From NCBI GenBank assembly GCA_900758075.1, contig CAAEQF010000180.1, forward strand, positions 1 to 13,309: a stretch of 13,309 nt of DNA, in the 5' to 3' direction. Shown one piece after another: positions 1 to 7,034 of the stretch. Source of the DNA: Coriobacteriia bacterium. GTDB taxonomy: Bacteria; Actinomycetota; Coriobacteriia; Coriobacteriales; QAMH01. How positions within the stretch are numbered: the first letter of the stretch is position 1; every line of letters begins with the position of its first letter. Under the pieces are notes generated by a model. It had not been told where the DNA came from, ran no database searches, and saw only the letters and a list, made by a program, of their open reading frames with translations. Both the position numbers and the translations under genes were made by a program.

Positions 1-1097
1 CGACAGACATCGCGTTCGCACTCGGCATCATGGCGCTTCTGGGCAGTCGCATCCCGTCGGGCATCCGCGTGTTCCTCTCGACGCTCGCCGTTGCCGACGA
101 CATCATCGCAATCCTCGTCATCGCGATCTTCTACGGTCACGCGCCGGCGTTCGAGTGGCTGCTCGCCGCCGCGGTCGTGCTCGCGCTGCTCGTCGCGCTC
201 AACCGCGCGCACGTCTACGCGCTCGTCCCGTACCTGGGGCTTGGCGTCGTCCTCTGGCTGTGCGTGTACCTGTCCGGCGTTCATTCGACCATTGCCGGCG
301 TGCTGCTCGCGTTTACCATCCCGTCCGGCTCGCGCGTCAACCTCCAGAGCTTCGGCGATTGGTCCGGAAAGAAGATCCGCCAGGCAAAGGCCGCGCTCAA
401 CCCCGAAGAGCCGCTTGTCGGCCAGAAGGAGTACATCCGCAGCGTGCGCAGCCTGTCCGCGGTGTCGCGTCAGGTCATCCCACCGGCGACGCGCCTGGAA
501 AACGCGCTGTACCCGTGGGTGTACTTCCTGATTCTGCCGCTGTTCGCGCTGACCAACGCCGACGTGAGCATCTCGGGCGACATCGCCTCCGTCTTTGGCA
601 GCCCTGCGTTTCTGGGCGTGTTCTTCGGCCTGCTCGCGGGCAAGCCCATCGGCATCCTGCTGGCAAGCGCCATCGTCGTGAAGACGGGGCTTGCCAAGCT
701 GCCCGAGCACGTCAACTGGCGGCACATGGTCGGCGCGGCGGTGCTCGGCGGCGTCGGCTTCACCATGGCGATCTTCGTCGCCAATCTCGCGTACGACTCC
801 GAGGCGGCACTCACGTCTGCCAAGCTCGCGATTCTGCTCGCGTCTGCCGTGGCGGGCGTTGCCGGCTTTGCGATTCTCAGCATCGAGGCGCGCGCGGCGG
901 CGGCTCGCGGCGTCGAATACGTCGAGGTGGCGGCGGACGAGGACAACATGCAGCATGCCGACCGCGAGGGGACGCGCCAGGCAGAGCGCATGCTCGACCG
1001 CATGTCGGAGAGGGATTGCCGCGCCTATCGCGACGCCCGCGTCGACGACGAGCCGCACGAGCTCGAGGTCACGCTTTCGGATGACGCCGACCGCTAG
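1..1097 (+). CDS. nhaA: Na+/H+ antiporter NhaA, 5'-truncated by the window edge
   Basis: NhaA exchanges protons for Na+ or Li+ across the inner membrane and controls sodium and pH homeostasis. The reading frame is open from base 3 with no start, so the gene begins outside the window; 364 residues are visible against about 390 for the whole E. coli protein. The first visible residues, TDIAFALG, are the TM IV motif carrying the Asp equivalent to E. coli D133. VADD at visible residues 30-33 holds the ion-binding pair equivalent to D163/D164, GKPIGI carries the TM X lysine (K300), and GVGFTMAIFVANLAY is the conserved TM XI segment. An ATG at base 30 is internal and not the start. About 65 charged residues follow the last membrane helix, a longer acidic cytoplasmic tail than in E. 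coli. The stop is TAG at 1095-1097. Family assignment is secure; ion specificity is inferred from the family. Confidence 0.95.
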   Translation, partial: TDIAFALGIMALLGSRIPSGIRVFLSTLAVADDIIAILVIAIFYGHAPAFEWLLAAAVVLALLVALNRAHVYALVPYLGLGVVLWLCVYLSGVHSTIAGVLLAFTIPSGSRVNLQSFGDWSGKKIRQAKAALNPEEPLVGQKEYIRSVRSLSAVSRQVIPPATRLENALYPWVYFLILPLFALTNADVSISGDIASVFGSPAFLGVFFGLLAGKPIGILLASAIVVKTGLAKLPEHVNWRHMVGAAVLGGVGFTMAIFVANLAYDSEAALTSAKLAILLASAVAGVAGFAILSIEARAAAARGVEYVEVAADEDNMQHADREGTRQAERMLDRMSERDCRAYRDARVDDEPHELEVTLSDDADR

Positions 1098-1100
1098 CGC

Positions 1101-1152
1101 ACAAAAAGGGCACGGCCCGCACCCGGAAAGCTCCAGATGCAGGCCGTGCCCT
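1101..1152 (-). terminator. Rho-independent terminator of the leftward amidase-permease unit
   Basis: An 11-bp perfect stem pairs 1107-1117 (AGGGCACGGCC) with 1142-1152 (GGCCGTGCCCT), and three more pairs form beyond one mismatch. Read leftward, the stem runs straight into a T-run (1107-1103), as an intrinsic terminator should. Read rightward there is no T-run, so it serves the permease best but may also slow nhaA transcripts, which stop only 10 bases before it. Confidence 0.75.
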
Positions 1153-1156
1153 CGAA

Positions 1157-1207
1157 CTGCAAATAGGGGACAGTCCCCAATTTGCAGCCTGTGTCCCTAT
1201 TTTGCAG
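1157..1207 (-). repeat. 51-bp composite palindromic repeat, copy 1 (inverted orientation)
   Basis: The outer palindrome spans 1157-1187: CTGCAAAT, then GGGGAC-A-GTCCCC, then ATTTGCAG, broken only by two A/A mismatches. A second, weaker half follows to 1207. Its reverse complement lines up along its full length with the copies at 2645-2695 and 3681-3731. It lies between the permease stop and the permease terminator, so it is transcribed as part of the permease 3' UTR and can fold in RNA. It is a REP/BIME-like element; no transposase is visible in the window. Confidence 0.8.
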
Positions 1208-1213
1208 CCGGCG

Positions 1214-2614
1214 TTAGACCTCGAGGTTCTTGAACGCCTCGGGGACCTCCTTGTAGCCGTGCGACTTGACGGCGCCCACGATCAGGCCGATGACGAGCCA
1301 GCTCACGCCGACGATGTAGGTGAGCGGGTCGAACCCGGTGAACACGTACGCCAAGATCAAGATGCCGATCCACGGGCAGATGAGGTACTTCACCCAGTCG
1401 CCCACAGTCTTGCGGCGCTTCTCCTTGATGAAGAAGAACTTGAACACGGCAAAGTTCAGGATGATGAACGACGACAGCGCACCAAAGTTGACGAGCGTGG
1501 TCAGCGAGCTCATGCCCAGCGTCGGGGCCAGGATAAGCACGACGACGCCGATGAAGATGGCGCCGACCCACGGCGTCTTCCACTTCTTCGAGACCTTGCC
1601 GAAGATGCTCGGGATCACCTTGTCGCGACCCATGGAATACAGCAGGCGCGAGGCGGCGAGCTGCGCGTTCATGATGTTCGCGATGCCCACGGCGATGATG
1701 TTGATGACGAGCATGATCTTCATGAAGATGTCACCGCCGACGAGCTGCACGCCGTAGAAGAAGGCGTTGTTCGCATGCTGCTCGTCCCAGCTCGCCCAGT
1801 CTGGCTGCACGAGCGAGGCGAGGTAGGTCTGGGCGATGAACACGACGATGATGATGCCGAGGGCGATCATAATGCCGCGGCCGATGTTCTTCTCGGGTTC
1901 GTGCGTCTCTTCGGCCAGCGTCGAGATGCCGTCGAAGCCGAGGAAGTTGAGCGCGGCGATGGAGATGCCGGCGGCCACGAAGTGCGCGTCGACCTTGCCG
2001 GGCTGCCACAGCGGGTCGATGACAAACGCGCCGGTGCCGCCCCCGCCGAGCACGTACTTGCTCGCCAGGTAGACGAAAGCGATGACGGCCAGGATCTCAA
2101 TCGCGAAGATGATGAAGTCGAGGCCCTTGGTCATCGAGACGCCGCGGATGGTGACGAAGGTGTTGAACGCGACGAATGCCAAGATCCACAAGAACCAGGG
2201 GCTTTCCGGGATGAGCATCGTGCCCCAGTTGGCGACCATGACGTAGAGCAGCGCCGGCGTGATGACGTAATCGAGCAAGATGAGCCAGCCGGAGATAAAG
2301 CCGACGTGCGGGTTGATGCCGCGTTGCACGTACGAGTACACGGAGCCGGCGATGGGGAAGCGCGCCGACATGCGCACGTAGCTGAGCGCCGTGAAGCTGA
2401 TGGCGATGAAGCCGATGATGTAGACGAGCGTCGACATGCCCATGGACTGCTGGCTGACCAGGCCCCAAATGGACTGCGGCGCGATGATGACCATGAACAG
2501 CACACCGTAGAGCACGACGTCTTTCAGGCCGAGTTGGCGGTTGAGTTCCTGCTTGTAGCCGAATTCCTCGAGCCTCTCACCCGAGTTTGCGTTCGGCGCC
2601 TTTTGTTCGGACAC
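1214..2614 (-). CDS. APC-superfamily permease, putrescine-importer (PuuP)-like
   Basis: This is an inner-membrane secondary transporter of the amino acid-polyamine-organocation superfamily, 466 residues with about 12 hydrophobic segments. Several stretches resemble E. coli PuuP (461 residues): INPHVGFISGW at 100-110, FLGFDGISTLAEET at 224-237, SRLLYSMGRD at 322-331 and LVNFGAL at 374-380. PuuP is a proton-coupled putrescine importer, but substrate cannot be read from these motifs; an amino acid, polyamine or amide are all possible. The start is GTG, supported by a perfect AAGGAGG (2622-2628 on the minus strand) 7 bases upstream. It lies 88 bp downstream of the amidase gene on the same strand with no terminator with a T-run between them, so cotranscription is likely and the substrate may be what the amidase cleaves, or its product. 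A leftward terminator follows at 1101-1152. Family secure, substrate open. Confidence 0.88.
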   Translation of the reverse strand: MSEQKAPNANSGERLEEFGYKQELNRQLGLKDVVLYGVLFMVIIAPQSIWGLVSQQSMGMSTLVYIIGFIAISFTALSYVRMSARFPIAGSVYSYVQRGINPHVGFISGWLILLDYVITPALLYVMVANWGTMLIPESPWFLWILAFVAFNTFVTIRGVSMTKGLDFIIFAIEILAVIAFVYLASKYVLGGGGTGAFVIDPLWQPGKVDAHFVAAGISIAALNFLGFDGISTLAEETHEPEKNIGRGIMIALGIIIVVFIAQTYLASLVQPDWASWDEQHANNAFFYGVQLVGGDIFMKIMLVINIIAVGIANIMNAQLAASRLLYSMGRDKVIPSIFGKVSKKWKTPWVGAIFIGVVVLILAPTLGMSSLTTLVNFGALSSFIILNFAVFKFFFIKEKRRKTVGDWVKYLICPWIGILILAYVFTGFDPLTYIVGVSWLVIGLIVGAVKSHGYKEVPEAFKNLEV

Positions 2615-2644
2615 GCGAATTCCTCCTTGTTAGATGGTTCGAAA

Positions 2645-2695
2645 CTACAATTTAGGGACAGGCCCTGTAAATTGGGGACTGTCCCCAATTTGCAG
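2645..2695 (+). repeat. 51-bp composite palindromic repeat, copy 2
   Basis: It sits in the 88-bp gap between the amidase and permease genes. The core is a 15-bp stem (2665-2679 with 2681-2695, one G-U pair) around a single T. Preceding it, CAATTTA (2648-2654) pairs with TAAATTG (2667-2673 region) in an alternative fold that uses the same bases, so the two hairpins exclude each other. In mRNA from the leftward unit the structure lies 17 bases or more upstream of the permease Shine-Dalgarno. Confidence 0.8.
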
Positions 2696-2702
2696 TTTGC
2701 AG

Positions 2703-3599
2703 CTAGCCGACGAGCCGTTCGATGCTGGGCAGCTTGGGCGTGCCGATGCGCAGGCTCAGCTGCACTTCGCACGGCTTGCATGCCTGGTTGAGCTCGACGT
2801 CGCTTTGGACCGACATGAACATGTAGGTCTCCTCGAGGTCCCAGCCGGTGCGGTTGGACAGCAGGCGCTGCATCTCCTTGCTGGCGTTCATGAGCGCCTC
2901 GTCAAACTCCTGCGCGCACGCGTTGACGTACCACTTGTCGGCGGTCTCGAGCACGGGCCAGTTGAGCTCGAAGCCCTTGATGAGCGAGGTGCGCACGGTG
3001 ATTTCCGCGGGGATCTCGATGCCCGTGCCGCACAGCTCGGAGTCGCCCATCGCGGCGTGCACGTCGCCCATCTGCAGCAGCGCGCCGGCTACGCGGACGG
3101 GGAAGTACAGGCGCGCGCCCTTGCCGATGAGCTTGTTGTCCATGTTGCCGCCGTGGCTTCCCACGTAGCCGTCGATGACGTCGTCGCCGGACGGCGCCGT
3201 GCCGATGACGCCGATCATGGGTTTGATGGGGAACTTGACCTGGTTGAAGGTCGCGAACCCGTCTTTGACGGGGACCTTCTTCGTACGGTATCCCGTGGTC
3301 TCGAACAGCGGCCCGCAGTGGTCGTCGGTCGCGATGGTGCCCTCGTCGGCGACCTGCAGGTCCAGGATATCGACGATGAGCACATCACCGGGCTCGGCTC
3401 CCTCGATGTAGACAGGGCCAGCCGCGGGGTTGGCGATGTTGTAGCCGTAGTCGAGGTCGGCCATGGTGATGGACTCGTCCGTGATTTTGTTCGAGAAGCA
3501 GTCGAGCGTCTTGAACAGCATGAGCTCGCCTGGCTTTGCGGTGTAGCAAGGCTCGTTGTCCTTCGAGAACTTGTACACCTGCGTGTCGATGACTTGCAC
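2703..3599 (-). CDS. Acetamidase/formamidase family protein (FmdA_AmdA)
   Basis: Members of this family hydrolyse formamide, acetamide or related short amides to ammonia and the carboxylate, in the cytoplasm. The 298-residue product has the family landmarks in order: a GDVLIVDILDL strand at 71-81, DDHCGPLF at 92-99, SHGGNMDNK at 148-156, and the signature GDVHAAMGDSELCGTGIE at 178-195, which carries the metal/catalytic-region His181 and Glu188; CKPCEVQLSLRIG lies near the C-terminus. There is no signal peptide. Start is GTG with AGGAG (3606-3610, minus strand) 6 bases upstream. It is the first gene of a leftward pair with the permease, which suggests amide import and use as a nitrogen source. 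Acetamidase and formamidase cannot be told apart from these motifs, and other amide substrates are possible. Confidence 0.88.
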   Translation of the reverse strand: MQVIDTQVYKFSKDNEPCYTAKPGELMLFKTLDCFSNKITDESITMADLDYGYNIANPAAGPVYIEGAEPGDVLIVDILDLQVADEGTIATDDHCGPLFETTGYRTKKVPVKDGFATFNQVKFPIKPMIGVIGTAPSGDDVIDGYVGSHGGNMDNKLIGKGARLYFPVRVAGALLQMGDVHAAMGDSELCGTGIEIPAEITVRTSLIKGFELNWPVLETADKWYVNACAQEFDEALMNASKEMQRLLSNRTGWDLEETYMFMSVQSDVELNQACKPCEVQLSLRIGTPKLPSIERLVG

Positions 3600-3615
3600 A
3601 GAAAACTCCTCTCCA

Positions 3616-3667
3616 GAGCATATTGGAACTAATTCGGTAGATTATGCTCCAATTTTTCCGAAAACAA
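3616..3667 (-). promoter_or_regulatory. Candidate promoter and operator-like dyad of the amidase-permease unit
   Basis: Reading leftward, TTGTTT (3667-3662) and CATAAT (3646-3641) resemble -35 and -10 boxes, though the 15-bp spacer is short. An exact 7-bp inverted repeat, GAGCATA at 3616-3622 and TATGCTC at 3643-3649, overlaps the -10-like box and extends just past the expected transcription start. That is where a repressor would bind. Both calls are inference from position and sequence only. Confidence 0.3.
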
Positions 3668-3680
3668 TAGCCCCGTAAAA

Positions 3681-3731
3681 CTGCAAATAGGGGACAGGGC
3701 CTGCAAATTGGGGACTGTCCCCTTTTGGGCC
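3681..3731 (+). repeat. 51-bp composite palindromic repeat, copy 3 (right end diverged)
   Basis: The first 42 bases, to 3722, match copies 1 and 2: CTGCAAATAGGGGACAGG, then CTGCAAATTGGGGAC, then T, then GTCCCC. The last nine bases are replaced by the start of a local tandem repeat (3720-3751). It lies upstream of the amidase promoter region, inside the divergent spacer shared with the cyclophilin gene. Confidence 0.75.
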
Positions 3732-3751
3732 TTGCTCCCTTTTGGGCCTTG
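3720..3751. repeat. Short tandem repeat, 15 bp twice
   Basis: CCCTTTTGGGCCTTG occurs at 3720-3734 and again, identically, at 3737-3751, separated by CT, giving a period of 17. It starts inside the right end of palindrome copy 3 and appears to have overwritten that end. CCCTTTTGGG is close to self-complementary. Confidence 0.7.
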
Positions 3752-3815
3752 AGGGGCGATTGGGCGGCGCAAAAGGGCCACGCTACCAGCGCCACGTGCG
3801 AAGATGTTCAAGCAC

Positions 3816-3824
3816 TGCTAGAAT
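3816..3824 (+). promoter_or_regulatory. Candidate extended -10 promoter for the cyclophilin-TPR-ndk group
   Basis: TG at 3816-3817, one base, then TAGAAT at 3819-3824 fits the extended -10 pattern TGnTAtAAT with five of six matches. No convincing -35 box lies 16-18 bp upstream, which extended -10 promoters tolerate. It would give a leader of about 55 bases before the ATG at 3885. Confidence 0.4.
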
Positions 3825-3884
3825 TACAGCACTTATGTCTACCAACGAGGTGCACAGAGCACTTCACATGGAGGTTAGCGAATC

Positions 3885-4418
3885 ATGGCACTCTACACGC
3901 CAGAATATAAACCGAACGGAAACGAGGTCGCCGTAATCGTCACCGACGAGGGCACCATCCGCGTGCAGCTGCACGGGCAAGACGCCCCCATCCACGTCGG
4001 CAACTTCGTCGAGCTCGCCCAGAAGGGCTTCTACGACGGCCTCAAGTTCCACCGCTACGTCCCCGGCTTCGTCATCCAGGGCGGCTGCCCCAACACCCGC
4101 GACATGACCCCGGCAGAGGTCGCACGCGGCGGCTACGGCCCCAACGGCAAGCCCGGCACCGGCGGCCCCGGCTACTCCATCAAGGGCGAGTGGAAGACCA
4201 ACCCGCACAACGAGCACAAAGACGGCACGCTCGCCATGGCGCGCAGCTCCATGCCCGACTCCGCGGGCAGCCAGTTCTACTTCTGCCTTGGCCCCCAGCC
4301 GTTCCTCGACGGTGACTACACCGTGTTCGGCGACACGATCGAGGGTCTCGACGTCATCGCCAAGCTCCGCGCCGGCAGCCTCATCGAGAGCATCACGATC
4401 GAGAACGCCAACGACTAG
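3885..4418 (+). CDS. Cyclophilin-type peptidyl-prolyl cis-trans isomerase
   Basis: It catalyses cis-trans isomerisation of Xaa-Pro bonds and assists protein folding. The 177-residue product is a single cyclophilin domain. FHRYVPGFVIQGG at 55-67 contains the catalytic Arg57 and Gln65; MARSS at 118-122, GSQFYFCL at 128-135 and LDGDYTVFG at 141-149 are the other signature segments. There is no signal peptide or lipobox, so it should act in the cytoplasm. A Gly/Pro-rich loop (81-101) with GPNGKPGTGGPG is inserted before the MAR segment, as in several bacterial cyclophilins. The ATG at 3885 has GGAGG at 3870-3874, 10 bases upstream. The TPR gene begins 44 bp after its stop on the same strand, so the two are probably cotranscribed. 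I give no symbol because ppiA/ppiB naming depends on orthology I cannot test. Confidence 0.93.
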   Translation: MALYTPEYKPNGNEVAVIVTDEGTIRVQLHGQDAPIHVGNFVELAQKGFYDGLKFHRYVPGFVIQGGCPNTRDMTPAEVARGGYGPNGKPGTGGPGYSIKGEWKTNPHNEHKDGTLAMARSSMPDSAGSQFYFCLGPQPFLDGDYTVFGDTIEGLDVIAKLRAGSLIESITIENAND

Positions 4419-4462
4419 CGCGCTACTGCACTGCACTTGGTGTCGATAGGAGAAACCACACT

Positions 4463-6445
4463 ATGAACGCAGCTGTTTTCAAACAAGCTCAGGAGGCCTA
4501 CGCGCAGGGTGATTACAAGACCGCCCTCGAGGGCTTCTCTGCTTGCGCGCAAGACACCGAAAACCTCTCTCCTGCCGATTTGAGCAAGTTCTACCACCTC
4601 ATTGGCAACTGCTACGTGAAAGGCGGCGACCCGTACGCCGCCGCCACGTTCTATCAGCGCGCGCTTTCCGGCAGCCCCGAAAAGCGCAAGCCGTCGCTGT
4701 ACGTCAACCTCGGCACCGCGCTGCTGGGCTCGAAAGACTACGAGAACGCACTCGTGGCCTTTAGCCGCGCGCTCACGTACCCCATCTACACGACGCCGTA
4801 CAAGGCGTACTCCGGCATCGGCGCCGCGCAGCTCAAGCTCGGCAACATGACCGAGGCGGGTGCCGCCTACCGCGAGGCCGCGCTCGATCCGGCTAACCCC
4901 GCTCCGGCAAAGGCGCTCGTCAACCTGGGCGTCTGCTTCATGGAGCTGGGGCGTTCTGCCGATGCGATCACCAGCTACGAGACCGCGCTCGAGTTCGACC
5001 TGGACGACAGGGCGAAGGCCAAGGCGCTTGCCAACCTCGGCCAGGCCTACATGGCCGAAGGCCGCGTGCAAAAGGCGATCAACGCCTTCGAACAGGCCAT
5101 GTCGGGCGGCAACTACCAGCTCTCGCCCATGGCGAGCCACGATTACGAGATCGCGATGAGCCTGAAGGACCGCCTCGATTCGCGCATGCCGGGCATCCTC
5201 GACACGGGCTTCATCCCCAATCTGTCCGCGGTGGCGGGCGGCGTCGAAGAGCAGGGCGCCGGGCTCGAGCCGGGTGACGAGGGCTTTGACCCGTTCGCCC
5301 CCAAGACGCAGGCCATGCCCACAATCGACGCGGGCCAGGTAGAAGAGGAGCCGCAGGAACCGTGGGAGCACAAAGCTGAAGACGCGGCCGAAGGGGCTGC
5401 CCCTGACGGCTCCGCCGCGAACTCCCAGCCCGAGCCTGACGCTGCGGACAAAGACGGCGAGCCTGCGTGGGACGCATCTGACGAGGACGTCGACGGGAAG
5501 GCGCAGCTGGACGCGACCGTCGCGATGCCCGTTGCCACCCCGGTCAGCGAAGACGAGCTCGAGCAGACGCTCGAAGAGCTCGGCTTGTCCGGCAACGGGG
5601 CCGATGCCGACCTTTCCGCTGCGGAAACCCAGGTCATGGCGCCTGTCGGCACGGCCGAGAGAACGCTCGACATCCAGACGGGCGCATCGGAGCCGGTCGA
5701 GGCCGCAGCCGATGAAGACGGTGCGGATGCAGGCACGGACGATGCCGCGGCTGCAGATGACGAGCAGGCGGACGATGCCGGCGAAGACGACGGCTACTTC
5801 GAGGACTACGAAGATGGCTACGGCGACGAGGGCGAGTACGTCGACGACTACAATCAGTACGATGACCTGGCCGGATACGCCGACCTCGAGGCATCGCGCC
5901 CCATGGCGATCGTCGACTCGGGCGAGCCGCTCAACGACCTCGACCGCACCGACACGCATATGCCCAATCCCGACCAGACGGCGTTTTTCGACGTCACCGA
6001 AAATCAGATCAACCAGGACGCGCGCGAAGACCGCAAGCGCAAGCGCAAGTCCCGTGGCGTCGGGCTGAAGGTGGCCATCGTGATCGTCATCCTAGCGATT
6101 CTGGTCGTGGGTGCAGGGTGCGCCGCCTACATGATGGGCTATGGCTATCCGTCCCAGGAAGATGTGACGCGCAACTTCTTTGCCGCCGTGCAAAACGGCG
6201 ACGACACCGACCAGTACTGGGCAAACGACGTCGACGAGACGGCGCGCAAGAGCCAAGTCGCGACGCTTGCCAACATGACCGCGTACAACGTCGAGGGCGT
6301 GGAGCGTTCCTCCTCGCAGGCTGCCGTGTACGTGAAGGGCACGCTGCGCGAAGGCGGCCAGATTGAGTACAAGACAGTGCTCGCGCGTGACGGCCTGTCG
6401 TGGGCGGTCGAATACATAGAGCTGTACTTCCCCAGCGCAAAGTAA
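4463..6445 (+). CDS. Membrane-anchored TPR protein with long acidic linker
   Basis: I do not recognise a named family for the whole protein. Residues 5-213 hold about six tetratricopeptide repeats, for example YHLIGNCYVKGGDPYAAATFY, VNLGTALLGSKDYENALVAF and LANLGQAYMAEGRVQKAINAF, which form a protein-binding scaffold. Residues about 240-520 are a disordered, strongly acidic linker rich in Asp, Glu and Ala, with a Tyr/Asp/Glu-rich stretch around 445-475. A basic cluster KRKRKSRG at about 524-532 precedes one transmembrane helix (about 535-556). By the positive-inside rule the TPR part is cytoplasmic and the last 100 residues are outside. That outer domain (FFAAVQNGDD, then AAVYVKGTL, then LSWAVEYIELYF) looks like a small NTF2/DUF4878-type fold, a tentative match. 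AGGAG at 4448-4452 supports the ATG. It may recruit cytoplasmic partners to the envelope. Confidence 0.85.
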   Translation: MNAAVFKQAQEAYAQGDYKTALEGFSACAQDTENLSPADLSKFYHLIGNCYVKGGDPYAAATFYQRALSGSPEKRKPSLYVNLGTALLGSKDYENALVAFSRALTYPIYTTPYKAYSGIGAAQLKLGNMTEAGAAYREAALDPANPAPAKALVNLGVCFMELGRSADAITSYETALEFDLDDRAKAKALANLGQAYMAEGRVQKAINAFEQAMSGGNYQLSPMASHDYEIAMSLKDRLDSRMPGILDTGFIPNLSAVAGGVEEQGAGLEPGDEGFDPFAPKTQAMPTIDAGQVEEEPQEPWEHKAEDAAEGAAPDGSAANSQPEPDAADKDGEPAWDASDEDVDGKAQLDATVAMPVATPVSEDELEQTLEELGLSGNGADADLSAAETQVMAPVGTAERTLDIQTGASEPVEAAADEDGADAGTDDAAAADDEQADDAGEDDGYFEDYEDGYGDEGEYVDDYNQYDDLAGYADLEASRPMAIVDSGEPLNDLDRTDTHMPNPDQTAFFDVTENQINQDAREDRKRKRKSRGVGLKVAIVIVILAILVVGAGCAAYMMGYGYPSQEDVTRNFFAAVQNGDDTDQYWANDVDETARKSQVATLANMTAYNVEGVERSSSQAAVYVKGTLREGGQIEYKTVLARDGLSWAVEYIELYFPSAK

Positions 6446-6532
6446 CAGTGGAATAGACGGTTCGTGGTGTAGAATGCCGCGGACCGCTTTCATAGACGCG
6501 ATTCATTTGGAAGATTTGGAAAGGAACCACAG

Positions 6533-6940
6533 ATGGCAATCGAGAAGACCTACAACATGATCAAGCCCGACGGCGTGCGCAACGGCCACATCGGCGAGAT
6601 TATCTCCCGCATCGAGCGCGTTGGCCTGAAGATCGAGCGTATGGAGCTTGGCATGGTCACGCTTGAGGAGGCCGAGGCGAACTACGGCGAGCACAAGGGC
6701 AAGCCGTTCTACGATGGCCTGATTTCCTACATCACCTCCGGCCCGGTCGTCAAGATGGTCGTTTCCGGCGAGAACGCCGTTGCCACCATGCGCAAGCTCA
6801 TGGGCGCGACCAACTGCGCCGATGCCGCTCCTGGCACCATCCGCGGCGACTTCGGCCTGACCGTCGACGAAAACGTCATCCACGGCTCCGACTCCGTCGA
6901 GTCTGCCGAGCGCGAGATCAAAGTGTTCTTCGGCGAGTAA
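6533..6940 (+). CDS. ndk: Nucleoside diphosphate kinase
   Basis: Ndk transfers the gamma-phosphate of ATP to other nucleoside diphosphates by a phospho-histidine ping-pong mechanism and keeps NTP and dNTP pools balanced. The 135-residue protein has the usual family length. It carries KTYNMIKPDGV at 5-15 and the active-site motif NVIHGSDS with the catalytic His at residue 117, plus the late VFFGE ending common in this family. AAGGAA at 6521-6526 lies 6 bases before the ATG. It follows the TPR gene by 87 bp, so it could be read from the upstream promoter or from one in that gap; a TAGAAT at 6470-6475 without a good -35 box is a weak candidate. A strong hairpin at 6969-6999 follows, closing the transcript. 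Confidence 0.98.
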   Translation: MAIEKTYNMIKPDGVRNGHIGEIISRIERVGLKIERMELGMVTLEEAEANYGEHKGKPFYDGLISYITSGPVVKMVVSGENAVATMRKLMGATNCADAAPGTIRGDFGLTVDENVIHGSDSVESAEREIKVFFGE

Positions 6941-6968
6941 GCGCCTTCGCAGATAGCTACAACGCATG

Positions 6969-7002
6969 GGGCCCGCGGCATCTGAGCTGCCGCGGGCCCT
7001 TC
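6969..7002 (+). terminator. Hairpin terminator after ndk
   Basis: A perfect 12-bp GC-rich stem pairs 6969-6980 (GGGCCCGCGGCA) with 6988-6999 (TGCCGCGGGCCC) around a 7-base loop, 29 bases after the ndk stop. Only three T bases follow, so the T-run is weak, but stem strength and position support a terminator. Confidence 0.7.
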
Positions 7003-7034
7003 GCGTACCCAGCCCCACGTCCGCTGCGCCCATC

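Larger units (their letters stand above)
3600..3884. other. Divergent intergenic region between the amidase and cyclophilin genes
   Basis: This 285-bp spacer separates the leftward amidase unit from the rightward cyclophilin group. From left to right it holds the amidase Shine-Dalgarno, its candidate promoter with inverted repeat, palindrome copy 3, the 17-bp-period tandem repeat, and the extended -10 candidate for the cyclophilin gene. No gene is visible; the short open frames across it are low-complexity readings of the repeats. Confidence 0.7.

Noticed and set aside
1202..2791. A 529-codon open frame on the + strand opposite the permease gene
   Set aside because: It is antisense to a well-supported transporter gene with start, Shine-Dalgarno and family motifs. 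The peptide is a charged, low-complexity product of GC-rich codon bias.
4415..5959. A 514-codon open frame on the minus strand opposite the TPR gene
   Set aside because: It lies antisense to a convincing TPR/acidic protein. Its Val/Arg/Gly/Leu-rich composition is what antisense reading of Asp/Glu/Ala codons gives.
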